A stretch of DNA of 64,000 bases from Rugamonas apoptosis (GCF_014042355.1 NZ_JACEZU010000012.1:1-64000), one strand, 5' to 3'. Shown: positions 1 through 8,220, counted from the first letter of the stretch. The notes: generated by a model from the sequence alone, not told the origin. A program made the numbers and translations.

Positions 1-211
1 CGATCACCAGCCACCCACCAAGTCCGGTGACAACACCCCCCGGATCATGGACGACTGGGGGCAACAATCATGCCGAACTTGGCTGGCCAAAACCTTGAGG
101 ATCAAGGTCTGTATATAGTAACGGGGCGGCCGGCCCCGGGGCGGGCGGGCGCCACGCCGGACGCGGCAATTGATGCGACAATGACGCCTTCGCCACCCAT
201 CTCATCCCGCC
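1..211. other. Left edge, no gene recognised
   Basis: Nothing convincing is encoded here. A frame running through this stretch on the plus strand only overlaps the HAD gene in another phase and has low-complexity Ala/Arg/Pro composition, so it is treated as a shadow. The stretch is probably the tail of an intergenic region plus the promoter of the HAD hydrolase gene. A TATA-rich patch near 110-120 could be a -10 element, but no matching -35 was found. Confidence 0.4.
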
Positions 212-919
212 ATGCCCGCCATCCGCCCGCAAGCCCTGCTGTTCGACCTCGACGATACCTTGTGGCCGATCGGGCCCGTGATCGCCCAGGCCGAGCTGGA
301 CTTGCACGCCTGGCTGACCGAGCACGCGCCGCGCGTGGCCACCCGTTTTTCCATCGCCGAACTGCGCGAGCGCCGCCTGGCCCTGCTGGCGCGGCGCCCG
401 GAATTGATCGTCGACCTGGCGCACCTGCGCCGCGTGGGGCTGGAGGAAGCGTTCGCGCTGGCCGGCGAGGATGGTCGCCATATCGATGAAGCGATCCGCA
501 TCTTCCTCGCCACCCGCAACGCCGTCACTCCCTACGACGACGTGCTGCCGGCGCTGGAACGGCTGCGCGCGCGCTGGCGGCTGGGCACCATCACCAACGG
601 CAACGCGGATCTGGCGCAGATCGGCCTGGCCCACCATTTCGAAGCCACGCTGGCCGCGCCCCAGTTCGGCCGCGCCAAGCCCGACCCGTCCATCTTCCTG
701 GCCGGCTGCGCCGCGCTGGGGGTGGCGCCCGAGGCGGCCGTCTACGTGGGCGACGACCTCAAACTGGACGTGATCGGCGCCCAGCGGGCCGGGATGCGGG
801 CCGTCTGGCTTAACCGCAACGGCGGCCGCGCCCATGAGGAATTGGGCATCGTGCCGGACGCCATCTGTGCCACGCTGGACGAATTGGAAGCATGGCTGCA
901 TCAACTTGGCGTGGAATGA
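212..919 (+). CDS. HAD superfamily hydrolase (HAD-IA type)
   Basis: A 235-residue haloacid-dehalogenase-like phosphatase, probably cytosolic, acting on a small phosphorylated metabolite that cannot be named. Motif I (FDLDDTLW, nucleophile Asp12 and acid Asp14) is at the N-terminus. Motif II is the Thr of TNGN, motif III the Lys of RAKPDP, and motif IV the acidic pair in VGDDLKLD near residue 175. The region between motifs I and II fits an alpha-helical C1 cap. Length is normal for HAD-IA proteins. The ATG at 212 precedes the nucleophile loop by only 11 residues, as is usual. It lies 77 bp upstream of hrcA on the same strand and could be cotranscribed with it. Confidence 0.85.
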   Translation: MPAIRPQALLFDLDDTLWPIGPVIAQAELDLHAWLTEHAPRVATRFSIAELRERRLALLARRPELIVDLAHLRRVGLEEAFALAGEDGRHIDEAIRIFLATRNAVTPYDDVLPALERLRARWRLGTITNGNADLAQIGLAHHFEATLAAPQFGRAKPDPSIFLAGCAALGVAPEAAVYVGDDLKLDVIGAQRAGMRAVWLNRNGGRAHEELGIVPDAICATLDELEAWLHQLGVE

Positions 920-996
920 TGGCGCAAGCGCGCCGCGAGCGTGCATAATAAGCGGGTGACCCAGTTTGTGGCCGGCCCGCGCCGGCCTAGAGAAAT

Positions 997-2013
997 ATGC
1001 AACTCGATACCCGTGCCCAAACCCTGCTCAAAGCCCTGATCGAGCGTTACATCGCCGACGGCCAGCCGGTCGGCTCGCGTGCGCTGTCCAAGATATCCGG
1101 CCTCGACCTGTCGCCGGCCACCATCCGCAACATCATGGCCGACCTGGAGGAACTGGGTTACGTGGCCAGCCCCCACACGTCGGCCGGACGGGTGCCCACC
1201 CCGCGCGGCTACCGCATCTTCGTCGACACGCTGCTGACGGTGCAGCAGTTCGACGAGCAGGCGGTGGAGGCGCGCATGCGGTTGCAGGCGCCCCAGCCCC
1301 AGAAGATGATCGCCAACGCGGCCCAGATGCTGTCGTCGCTGTCGCAGTTCGCCGGCGTGGTGCTCAGTCCGCGGCGCGAATCCGTGTTCCAGCAGATCGA
1401 ATTCCTGCGGCTGTCGGAAAAACGTATTCTGCTGGTGATCGTCGGCCCCACGGGCGACGTGCAGAACCGGCTGCTGCTGACGGATGTGGATTACACCCCG
1501 GCCCAGCTGACCCAGTCGGCCAACTACATCAACCAGAACTACGGCGGGCTGGCGTTCGACGAAGTGCACCAGCGGCTGCAGGGCGAGCTGCGCCAGTTGC
1601 GTGACGACATGGGGCGCCTGATGCAGGCGGCCGTGGAGGCGGGCAGCGAGGCGATGGCCGACAGTTCGGACGACATGGTGATCGCCGGCGAGCGCAATTT
1701 GCTGTCGGTGAGCGATTTGTCATCGAACATGACGTCGCTGCGCCAGATGTTCGACATGTTCGAACAGAAGACGGGGCTGATGCAGTTGCTGGACGTATCG
1801 AGCAAGGCCAGCGGGGTGCAGATCTACATCGGCGGCGAATCGAACCTGGTGCCGATGGACGAGATGAGCGTGGTGACGGCGCCCTACACGGCCAACGGCA
1901 AGATCGTCGGCACGCTGGGCGTGATCGGTCCCACCCGCATGGCGTACGAGCGCGTGATTCCGATCGTGGACATCACGGCCAAGCTGCTGTCGAACGCGCT
2001 CAGCCACCACTAA
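997..2013 (+). CDS. hrcA: Heat-inducible transcription repressor HrcA
   Basis: A 338-residue repressor of class I heat-shock genes. In known systems it binds the CIRCE inverted repeat upstream of groESL and dnaK and needs GroEL for activity. The N-terminal winged helix (about residues 5-75, with QPVGSRAL and SPATIRNIMADLEELGYV) is clear. It is followed by the GAF-like HrcA core with the typical SAGRVPTPRGYR segment. Length matches the family. I see no CIRCE element in the 77 bp upstream, so autoregulation through CIRCE is not evident here. It is convergent with fur; a perfect palindrome separates the two stop codons. Confidence 0.97.
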   Translation: MQLDTRAQTLLKALIERYIADGQPVGSRALSKISGLDLSPATIRNIMADLEELGYVASPHTSAGRVPTPRGYRIFVDTLLTVQQFDEQAVEARMRLQAPQPQKMIANAAQMLSSLSQFAGVVLSPRRESVFQQIEFLRLSEKRILLVIVGPTGDVQNRLLLTDVDYTPAQLTQSANYINQNYGGLAFDEVHQRLQGELRQLRDDMGRLMQAAVEAGSEAMADSSDDMVIAGERNLLSVSDLSSNMTSLRQMFDMFEQKTGLMQLLDVSSKASGVQIYIGGESNLVPMDEMSVVTAPYTANGKIVGTLGVIGPTRMAYERVIPIVDITAKLLSNALSHH

Positions 2014-2066
2014 CAAAAAATTGGGGACGGACCCCAAAAATTGGGGGTCCGTCCCCAATTTTTTGT
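2013..2066. terminator. Perfect 23-bp inverted repeat between convergent hrcA and fur
   Basis: Left arm 2013-2035 and right arm 2044-2066 are perfect reverse complements, separated by an 8-nt loop. The core of each arm is GGGGACGGACCCC or its complement, flanked by a run of six A on the left and six T on the right. A GC-rich stem ending in T on either strand fits a bidirectional Rho-independent terminator. The palindrome touches both stop codons. The GGGG-AC-GG-ACCCC core resembles palindromes seen repeatedly in betaproteobacterial genomes, so it may also be a repeat-family member. Confidence 0.85.
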
Positions 2067-2494
2067 CAGTGCTTGTGCGGGCAGGCCGTCTTGATGCAGT
2101 TGCCGTAGATGGCCAGCGCGTGCTCGGCGATCTTGAAGCCGCGCTCCTCGGCGATCTTATGCTGGCGCTCTTCGATCTCGTCGTCGAAGAACTCTTCCAC
2201 CCGGCCGCAGTCTAAACAGACGAGGTGGTCGTGGTGCGAACCTTCGTTCAGTTCGAAAATGGCCTTGCCCGTCTCGAAATGGTTGCGATTGAGTAAGCCG
2301 GCCTGCTCGAACTGGGTCAGCACGCGATAAACGGTGGCCAGGCCCACATCCATGTTGTCAGCCAGTAATATTTTATAAACGTCTTCCGCCGTCAGGTGGC
2401 GTACGGGGCTGCTTTGAAAAATATCCAGGATCTTAAGGCGGGGCAGGGTGGCTTTCAGGCCGCTGGCCTTGAGGTCGGTAGGATTGTTACTCAT
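2066..2494 (-). CDS. fur: Ferric uptake regulator Fur
   Basis: A 142-residue iron-responsive repressor. The winged helix covers about residues 1-80 (GLKATLPRLKILDIF, then GLATVYRVLTQFEQAGL). The metal-binding dimerisation domain contains the His-rich HHDHLVCLDCGRVEEF segment with its CxxC pair, and the tail has a further Cys/His cluster (CIKTACPHKH). The start at 2494 (MSNNPTDLKASG) is preferred over an in-frame ATG 51 bp upstream, because family members begin just before the LK(A/S)xGLK segment. It is divergent from bamE, the fur-omlA arrangement known from pseudomonads and betaproteobacteria, so the 78-bp spacer probably holds both promoters. Confidence 0.96.
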   Translation of the reverse strand: MSNNPTDLKASGLKATLPRLKILDIFQSSPVRHLTAEDVYKILLADNMDVGLATVYRVLTQFEQAGLLNRNHFETGKAIFELNEGSHHDHLVCLDCGRVEEFFDDEIEERQHKIAEERGFKIAEHALAIYGNCIKTACPHKH

Positions 2495-2572
2495 GTTTGT
2501 TACTCTAAGATGGGTCAGGTGCTTTATGATATAGCGTTTTGGCACTTCCGCTCAATTCAATTGAGGACACTT

Positions 2573-3124
2573 ATGCGCGTCACCCAGGCTTTATCGCAGT
2601 CTTTGTTGCACCGAATTTCACGCCGCGCGCCCCTGCTGGCGGCCGCCGTTTGCGTCGCATTGGCCACGTCCGGCTGCGCCACCCGCAGCGCGCTGGGCGA
2701 AAAACTGAGCGATGCCAAGCACGAGAGCGCCCCCGTGGCGGCCGATGGCGCGCAAACGACCACCATCACCAAGTTCCAGAAGTTCATGTGGTTCTTCTCG
2801 CCCTACCGCCCTGATATTCAGCAAGGCAACTTTGTCTCGGAAGAAATGTTAGCTCAGTTGAAAGTTGGCATGACGCGCGATCAGGTCCGTTTCATCTTCG
2901 GCACCTCGCTGGCGTCCGACATCTTCCATGCCGACCGTTGGGATTACCCATTCCGCCTGGCCAAGGGCAGTGGCGAAATCACGACCAGCCGCGTGACCGT
3001 GTTCTTCAAGGATGGCAAGGTCGATCGCTTTGAAGGCGGCAATTTGCCGACCGAGAAGGAATACATCGCCCGTATCGCCGGCCCGGCGCCCGTCATCAAG
3101 CAGGATGCGCCAGCCGCCAAATAA
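2573..3124 (+). CDS. bamE: Outer membrane assembly lipoprotein BamE (OmlA/SmpA)
   Basis: A 183-residue lipoprotein subunit of the BAM beta-barrel assembly machinery, anchored in the inner leaflet of the outer membrane. The signal peptide (residues about 17-36) ends in a lipobox with the acylated Cys of ATSGC. The BamE fold follows, with the typical LKVGMTRDQVRFIFGTS block and the DRWDYPFR segment. The length is at the long end for the family because of a Lys/Pro/Ala tail. The ATG at 2573 has a GAGGAC ribosome-binding site; an upstream in-frame extension would bury the signal peptide. Confidence 0.93.
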   Translation: MRVTQALSQSLLHRISRRAPLLAAAVCVALATSGCATRSALGEKLSDAKHESAPVAADGAQTTTITKFQKFMWFFSPYRPDIQQGNFVSEEMLAQLKVGMTRDQVRFIFGTSLASDIFHADRWDYPFRLAKGSGEITTSRVTVFFKDGKVDRFEGGNLPTEKEYIARIAGPAPVIKQDAPAAK

Positions 3125-3157
3125 TAGAGAATTATTTTCATCGACAGAGCAAAGAGC

Positions 3158-3967
3158 ATGAATCCATTGAATATTGCCATCGCCGGCGCCGGCGGCCGCA
3201 TGGGCCACATCCTGATCGAAACCATTCTGCAAACGCCGGATGCCCGTCTGGCCGGCGCACTGGACCGCGATGGTTCGCCCACCCTGGGCGCTGACGCGGC
3301 CACCTTCCTGGGCCAGAAAAGTGGCGTGGCGATCGAAGCAGACCTGGCCAAGGGTTTGGCCGGCGCCCAGTTCCTGATTGATTTCACCCGTCCGGAAGGC
3401 ACGCTGGCTCACCTGGCTTACTGCGCTGAACACGGCATCAAGATGATCATCGGCACCACCGGCTTCGATGAAGCGGGCAAGGCTGCCATCGCCGCCGCCG
3501 CCAAGAAGACCGCCATCGTGTTCGCGCCCAACATGAGCGTGGGCGTGAACGTCACGCTCAAGCTGCTGCAGCAGGCCGCCAAGGCGCTGTCCGTGGGCTA
3601 CGACATCGAAGTGATCGAAGCGCACCACCGCCACAAGGTGGACGCGCCGTCCGGCACCGCCTTGAAAATGGGTGAAGTGATCGCCGATGCGCTGGGCCGC
3701 GACCTGAAGGAATGCGCCGTCTACGCGCGCGAAGGGGTGACGGGCGAGCGCGACCCGTCCTCGATCGGTTTCGCCACCATCCGCGGCGGCGACATCGTGG
3801 GCGACCACACCGTGCTGTTCGCCGGCACGGGTGAGCGCATCGAGATCAGCCACAAGTCCAGCAGCCGCGTCACCTACGCCCATGGCGCCCTGCGCGCGGC
3901 CCGCTTCCTGGCCGACAAGGCGACCGGCCTGTACGACATGAACGACGTGCTGTCGCTCAACGACTGA
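3158..3967 (+). CDS. dapB: 4-hydroxy-tetrahydrodipicolinate reductase
   Basis: A 269-residue cytosolic enzyme of the diaminopimelate/lysine pathway that reduces hydroxy-tetrahydrodipicolinate with NAD(P)H. The nucleotide-binding loop (GAGGRMG) is at residues 8-14. The active-site signature with catalytic His and Lys (EAHHRHKVDAPSGTA) lies near residues 157-171. Length matches the family. It follows bamE by 33 bp and precedes the ExbB-like gene by 19 bp, so transcription probably continues into the transport genes. Confidence 0.97.
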   Translation: MNPLNIAIAGAGGRMGHILIETILQTPDARLAGALDRDGSPTLGADAATFLGQKSGVAIEADLAKGLAGAQFLIDFTRPEGTLAHLAYCAEHGIKMIIGTTGFDEAGKAAIAAAAKKTAIVFAPNMSVGVNVTLKLLQQAAKALSVGYDIEVIEAHHRHKVDAPSGTALKMGEVIADALGRDLKECAVYAREGVTGERDPSSIGFATIRGGDIVGDHTVLFAGTGERIEISHKSSSRVTYAHGALRAARFLADKATGLYDMNDVLSLND

Positions 3968-3986
3968 CCGGGGAAGCGCCGCGCCG

Positions 3987-4673
3987 ATGACGCCCAACCT
4001 CGACACCAGCTTCAACCTGGCGCGTTACTGGGAGCAGGGCGACGCCGTCAGCCACGCCGTGGCTTACCTGCTGCTGGCCATGTCCTTGGCCAGCTGGTTC
4101 TGCATCCTGGCCAAGGGGCTGGCGGCCTGGCGTATCCGCCGCGCCGCGCCGGCCGTGCAGGCGTTCTGGGACGCGCCCACCATGCATGATGGCGTGGCCG
4201 CGCTGACCCAGGCCGATCCCGAGCAGGTGTACGCGCCACTGGCGCAGTTGGGCGCGGCCCAGCTCAAGGTGGCCGGCCGGCCGTCGCTGGGCGGCGAGAT
4301 GGGCCACGCGGAGCAGGTCACGCGTGTGCTGCGCGCGGCCGTGCAGCGCGTCACGGCCCGGCTGGAAGCGGGATTGACGCTGCTGGCCTCGATCGGTTCC
4401 ACCGCGCCCTTCGTCGGTTTGCTGGGCACCGTGTGGGGCATCTACCATGCGCTGGCGGCCGTTTCCACGGCCGGCACGGTGCAGATTGACAAAGTGGCCG
4501 GTCCCGTGGGAGAGGCGCTGATCATGACGGCCATCGGCCTCACGGTGGCGATTCCCGCCGTGTTGGCGTATAACGGTTTCAACCGGGTCAACCGCCTCAC
4601 GCTGGCCGAGCTGGACGCCTTCGCGTTCGACTTGCACGCCTACCTGACGACGGGCGAGCGGGCCCGCACCTGA
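3987..4673 (+). CDS. MotA/TolQ/ExbB-type proton channel protein
   Basis: A 228-residue inner-membrane protein of the ExbB/TolQ family, whose pentamer with an ExbD/TolR dimer converts proton-motive force into mechanical work on TonB or TolA. Three membrane segments are visible: about residues 22-48, 130-155 (LLASIGSTAPFVGLLGTVWGIY, the conserved channel helix) and 170-195 (GPVGEALIMTAIGLTVAIPAVLAY). It is followed 22 bp later by an ExbD/TolR gene. No tonB or tolA lies nearby, so ExbB or TolQ cannot be decided; a siderophore/TonB role is the simpler guess. Confidence 0.88.
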   Translation: MTPNLDTSFNLARYWEQGDAVSHAVAYLLLAMSLASWFCILAKGLAAWRIRRAAPAVQAFWDAPTMHDGVAALTQADPEQVYAPLAQLGAAQLKVAGRPSLGGEMGHAEQVTRVLRAAVQRVTARLEAGLTLLASIGSTAPFVGLLGTVWGIYHALAAVSTAGTVQIDKVAGPVGEALIMTAIGLTVAIPAVLAYNGFNRVNRLTLAELDAFAFDLHAYLTTGERART

Positions 4674-4695
4674 CGTCCTCAAGCCGGGAGTAGCG

Positions 4696-5121
4696 ATGGC
4701 CTTTGGCTCATTCAACCACCACCGCCAGCAAGGTCCGATGGCCGACATCAACGTCACGCCCATGGTGGACGTGATGCTGGTGCTGCTGGTGATCTTCATC
4801 ATCAGCGCGCCCATGTTCACGCACGCCGTCAAGCTCGACCTGCCCAAGGCGCAGGCGCAGGCCAATCCACAGCAGGCGGCCAGCGTGTCGCTGGCGATCG
4901 ACGCCAAGGGACAGGTGTACTGGAACGATGAAGCCGTGGCGGCGACGGCGCTCGATGCGCGCCTGGCCGAGGCGAGCAAGCTGGATCCGCAGCCGGAGCT
5001 GCAACTGCGGGCCGACAAGAACACGCGTTACGAAGTGGTGGCCCAGGTGATGGCCGCCGCCCAGACGGCCGGCTTGAGCAAGCTCGGTTTCGTCACTGAA
5101 CCACCGAAAGAGAAAAAATAA
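4696..5121 (+). CDS. ExbD/TolR family biopolymer transport protein
   Basis: A 141-residue single-pass inner-membrane protein, partner of the preceding ExbB/TolQ-like channel. The N-terminus carries the family motif ADINVTPMVDVMLVLLVIFII, whose Asp in the membrane helix (residues about 25-44) is the proton-carrying residue. The periplasmic domain after residue 60 has the usual LRADK segment. The stop codon at 5119-5121 overlaps the ATG of the next gene (TAATG), indicating translational coupling with a barstar-like protein. Confidence 0.9.
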   Translation: MAFGSFNHHRQQGPMADINVTPMVDVMLVLLVIFIISAPMFTHAVKLDLPKAQAQANPQQAASVSLAIDAKGQVYWNDEAVAATALDARLAEASKLDPQPELQLRADKNTRYEVVAQVMAAAQTAGLSKLGFVTEPPKEKK

Positions 5122-5447
5122 TGGCTACCGCAGAAATCAATGGCGCCGCGATCGTCGACTTCACCACCTTCCATCAGGCGTGCCGGCAGGCGCTGGGCTT
5201 CCCCGACAGCTACACCCACACCATGGATGGCTGGGTCGATTGCCTGAGCTATTTGCGCGACGAGGATGGCATGACGCGCTTCCGCTTGAAACCCAACGAG
5301 CTGCTCGACATCGTGATCGTGGACGCCGAGGCGATGCGGGCCAAGGTGCCCGACATCCTGGAGGAAGTCACCTACTGCGTAGCCGGCATCAACGAACGCT
5401 ATGAGGATTACGGCGAGAAGCCGGCGCTCCGGCTGGTGCTGCGCTGA
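5121..5447 (+). CDS. Barstar-like (barnase inhibitor) family protein
   Basis: A 108-residue cytosolic protein resembling barstar, the intracellular inhibitor of the secreted RNase barnase. The pattern AEINGAAIVDFTTFHQACRQALG, then a Tyr-rich loop and DGWVDCLSYL, follows the barstar fold (strand 1, helix 1, inhibitory helix 2 with Trp and Asp). No barnase-like RNase gene is adjacent. Its ATG overlaps the exbD stop, so it is made with the transport pair rather than with a toxin. Such orphan barstar homologues are common in proteobacteria and their role is unknown. Confidence 0.75.
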   Translation: MATAEINGAAIVDFTTFHQACRQALGFPDSYTHTMDGWVDCLSYLRDEDGMTRFRLKPNELLDIVIVDAEAMRAKVPDILEEVTYCVAGINERYEDYGEKPALRLVLR

Positions 5448-5527
5448 CGGACGGCTAACGGACAGGTGGGGCGAACCGGCTTGCGTATCCTGCATTATCA
5501 TGTCATGACCAACTCGATGGAGGCGGT

Positions 5528-5809
5528 ATGAAATTTCTTAACGTTCAGCCAATCAGCTATTTAAAGAAGAATACGAGCGATGTGGTGAGGCAGGTTCAAG
5601 AAACGCGTGACCCCGTGGCCATCACTGTCAATGGCAAAGTCCAGGCGATCGTGCAAGACCCGCTGAGCTATCAGAAAACCCAGGACCAGCTGACCATGCT
5701 ACGCATTCTTGCCCACGGTAAGCGACAGATTGAAGATGGCAGGGTCACTGAGCACGATGACTTCTTTGCTCAGCTTGAGGCGGAAGACCAAGCGCTCTCT
5801 GCCAAATGA
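5528..5809 (+). CDS. Phd/YefM family antitoxin
   Basis: A 93-residue antitoxin and autorepressor. The N-terminal Phd/YefM fold (residues 1-55: NVQPISYLKKNTSDVVRQV, then DPVAITVNGKVQAIVQD) binds DNA. The acidic C-terminal tail would wrap the toxin. A GGAGGCGGT ribosome site precedes the ATG. The last codons overlap the toxin ATG by 4 bp. Base composition is lower in G+C than the flanking core genes, suggesting acquisition. Confidence 0.92.
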   Translation: MKFLNVQPISYLKKNTSDVVRQVQETRDPVAITVNGKVQAIVQDPLSYQKTQDQLTMLRILAHGKRQIEDGRVTEHDDFFAQLEAEDQALSAK

Positions 5810-6132
5810 AGATCGTTTGGACGGAGGCGGCCAAACATGATTTGATGGATATTCGTGATTTCTTGAGGCATTCCGAGTCCCCTCGGTTTGCCATCAGAGT
5901 CACCAAAGAAATTCGCGATGAAGTGGCGACGCTTAAGGAGTGGCCGAAATATAAAGGCATTTTTGTGAAAGAACTGGAAGAACTCAATCTTTCTCAATAT
6001 CGCCAACTGTTGGCTGGTCAGCATCGTATCATCTTCGAACGTGGCGGCGCTGACGTTTGCTACATACATCTTGTCTGCCATACGAGCCGCGACCTTGAGG
6101 CATTGTTGCGCCGTCGTTTGTTGTCCGTCTGA
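5806..6132 (+). CDS. RelE/ParE family toxin
   Basis: A 108-residue toxin of the RelE/ParE superfamily, translated with a 4-bp overlap after the antitoxin. Visible family features are the N-terminal strand and helix (KIVWTEAAKHDLMDIRDFL), the central YRQLLAGQHRIIFER strands and the terminal VCHTSRDLEALLRRR. Whether it cleaves mRNA (RelE) or poisons gyrase (ParE) cannot be told from sequence; its pairing with a Phd/YefM antitoxin is seen with both. It appears intact. Confidence 0.88.
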   Translation: MKIVWTEAAKHDLMDIRDFLRHSESPRFAIRVTKEIRDEVATLKEWPKYKGIFVKELEELNLSQYRQLLAGQHRIIFERGGADVCYIHLVCHTSRDLEALLRRRLLSV

Positions 6133-6187
6133 TTGATCGCCCCCAGGTGACACGCGTGGCCACCAGAGGGCATCACTTCACATGCAG

Positions 6188-6994
6188 TCAGCGGGACGGT
6201 ACGTCCTGGCCATGCTCCGCCGGCGCCAGCGTTAGCACTTCGTAGCCGCTGTCCGTCACCACCACCATGTGTTCCCACTGGGCCGACAGCGAACCGTCGC
6301 GCGTTTCCACGGTCCAGCCATCATCCAGTTCCACGGTCGAAGCGCGGCCGGCGTTGATCATCGGTTCGATGGTGAACAGCATGCCCGGCTTGAGCACCAT
6401 GCCGGTGGCCGGCTTGCCGTAGTGGCGTACTTCCGGATCCTCGTGGTAGACCAGGCCGATGCCGTGGCCGCAGTAGTCGCGCACCACGCTGAAGCCGGCC
6501 TTCTCGGCCACGGTCTGGATCGCGTGCCCCACATCGCCCAGCGTGGCGCCGGGGCGCACGGCGCGGATGCCGGCCCACATTGCGCTGTAGGTCACGTCCA
6601 CCAGCCGCTTGGCCGTCTTGGACGGGGTGCCCACGTAGTACATGCGGCTGGTGTCGCCATGCCAGCCGTCACGGATCACGGCCACGTCGATGTTGATGAT
6701 GTCGCCATCCTTGAGCACTTCATCGGGCGCCGGGATGCCGTGGCATACCACCTGGTTGACGGAAGTGCACACGGTGGCGGGAAAACCGCTGTAGCCCACG
6801 TTGGCGGGAATGGCTTGCTGCACCTTGACGATGTACTCGTTGCACAGCCGGTCCAGTTCCGCCGTGCTGACGCCGGGCCGCACGTGTTCTGCGATCATGG
6901 TCAGCACGTCGGCCGCCAGTTGCGCCGCCACGCGCGCCTGCGCGATCTGCTCCGGGGTCTTGACCAGGATGGCCAGCGATTTACGCTTGTTCAT
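6188..6994 (-). CDS. map: Type I methionine aminopeptidase
   Basis: A 268-residue cytosolic metallopeptidase that removes the initiator Met from nascent proteins. All pita-bread metal ligands are present: the Asp pair in INIDVAVIRDGWHGDTSRMY, the His of CGHGIG, the Glu of FTIEPM and the Glu of AQWEHMV; the substrate-binding HGIPAPDE is also present. The chosen start (MNKRKSLAI, 6994) overlaps the end of the upstream ParD-like gene by 14 bp. An in-frame ATG 63 bp upstream would extend it into that gene and is rejected. It is not beside rpsB, so it is probably a second Map copy. Confidence 0.95.
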   Translation of the reverse strand: MNKRKSLAILVKTPEQIAQARVAAQLAADVLTMIAEHVRPGVSTAELDRLCNEYIVKVQQAIPANVGYSGFPATVCTSVNQVVCHGIPAPDEVLKDGDIINIDVAVIRDGWHGDTSRMYYVGTPSKTAKRLVDVTYSAMWAGIRAVRPGATLGDVGHAIQTVAEKAGFSVVRDYCGHGIGLVYHEDPEVRHYGKPATGMVLKPGMLFTIEPMINAGRASTVELDDGWTVETRDGSLSAQWEHMVVVTDSGYEVLTLAPAEHGQDVPSR

Positions 6995-7256
6995 GCGCGC
7001 CTCCCAGTACTTTCCTGGCGGCGGCCAGCGCGGCCGTGTGCAAGTCGTCCTGTTCATGCGGCAGCGTCACGCCGCCTTCCTGCGCGGCGCGCAGCAGCAG
7101 ATGGCAGATGTCGCTGTAGCGCAGGTCGGGATTGGTTTCGGCCAGCAGGCCGATGCGCAGCCAGTGTTCGGCTTGCGCGTTGATGGAGCGGTTCAGCGCA
7201 CCGCTGGCGATGCGCAGATTCTCATGCATCTGGCTGGAGATTTTAACGATGCCCAT
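6981..7256 (-). CDS. ParD-like antitoxin family protein (DUF3423)
   Basis: A 91-residue protein with an N-terminal ribbon-helix-helix-like segment (MGIVKISSQMHENLRIASGAL, then NRSINAQAEHWLRIGLLAE) typical of the ParD-like family. No ParE-like toxin follows. Instead, the downstream partner, overlapping by 14 bp, is a methionine aminopeptidase. I recall this pairing from other proteobacteria; its meaning is unknown. The promoter region around 7260-7300 contains the AT-rich near-palindrome ACGTTCTATATATGAAACGT, a plausible site for autoregulation. Confidence 0.8.
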   Translation of the reverse strand: MGIVKISSQMHENLRIASGALNRSINAQAEHWLRIGLLAETNPDLRYSDICHLLLRAAQEGGVTLPHEQDDLHTAALAAARKVLGGAHEQA

Positions 7257-7299
7257 GGGGGAAGTGCCTTTATACGTTCTATATATGAAACGTATATTA

Positions 7300-8220
7300 T
7301 CACAAGCGTGGCGCCGCCGCTGGCGCGCTCTCTCCTGACAGCAGTTCCTGTTCGCTGGCGATCAGCGCGGCCACCATGTCGGCCACCACCCGCACCCGCG
7401 GCGAGCGCCGCACGTCGGCATGCATGACCAGCCAGATCTGGCGCGGCGCGGGATGGGTGGGCGCGGGCAGCGGCACCAGGCCGGCGTCGACGCGGCCGAT
7501 GAAGTGGGGCAGGGCGGCGATGCCCAGCCCGGCGCGCGCCGCCTGCCACAGCCCCGTCATGTCGTTGCTGCGCAGGATGAAGCGGCGGCCCGCCGCCACC
7601 CCTTCCAGCCATTGCTGGTGCGGCACCCGGCGCAGGCTGTCGTCGTAGCCGAGGAATTCCCACTGCTCCGGCGCCCGTTCCGCGTAATGGGGCGCGGCGT
7701 ACAGGCCGTAGCCCAGTGTGCCCAGCGCGCGCGCCACCAGCCCCGGCGCGCTGGGGCGCGACAGGCGCACGGCCAGGTCGGCCTCGCCGCGCGCCAGGTT
7801 TACCTCGCGCGTCTCGCCCATCACTTCCAGGTCGATGCCGGGCCAGTCCTGGCGCCGCGCGGCCAGCCGGGGCACGAGGAAGTGAGCGCCCATGGCCGGC
7901 GGCACGGACAGCCGCACCGTGCCCTGCAGCGAAGAGACGCCCAGCGCCACGCGGGCGAAGGCCAGCGCCTCGTCTTCCAGCTTGCGGGCCTGGTGCGCCA
8001 GCGTTTCCCCTTCCGGCGTCAGGGCCCAGCCGCGCGGCAGGCGGTCGAACAGGCGCACGGCCAGGGTCTGTTCCAGTGCCTCCACCCGGCGCGCCACTGT
8101 GGAATGCTCCACCCCCAGCTTGCGGGCGGCGGCCGACAGGCTGCCCAGCCGCGCCAGTTCCAGAAAATGGCGCACGTCGTCCCATTGCAGATTGCTGGCT
8201 GATTGTTTTTGCACAGACAT
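7300..8220 (-). CDS. LysR family transcriptional regulator
   Basis: A 306-residue regulator. The N-terminal helix-turn-helix is at residues 12-70 (WDDVRHFLELARLGSLSAAARKLGVE, then STVARRVEALEQTLAVRLFDR) and a periplasmic-binding-protein-like effector domain fills about residues 95-290. The subfamily resembles those controlling oxidoreductases. The start at 8220 places the HTH at the usual position; the longer open frame through the neighbour on the opposite strand is spurious. It is divergent from the quinone oxidoreductase gene with a 78-bp spacer, the classical LysR/target arrangement. Confidence 0.93.
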   Translation of the reverse strand: MSVQKQSASNLQWDDVRHFLELARLGSLSAAARKLGVEHSTVARRVEALEQTLAVRLFDRLPRGWALTPEGETLAHQARKLEDEALAFARVALGVSSLQGTVRLSVPPAMGAHFLVPRLAARRQDWPGIDLEVMGETREVNLARGEADLAVRLSRPSAPGLVARALGTLGYGLYAAPHYAERAPEQWEFLGYDDSLRRVPHQQWLEGVAAGRRFILRSNDMTGLWQAARAGLGIAALPHFIGRVDAGLVPLPAPTHPAPRQIWLVMHADVRRSPRVRVVADMVAALIASEQELLSGESAPAAAPRL

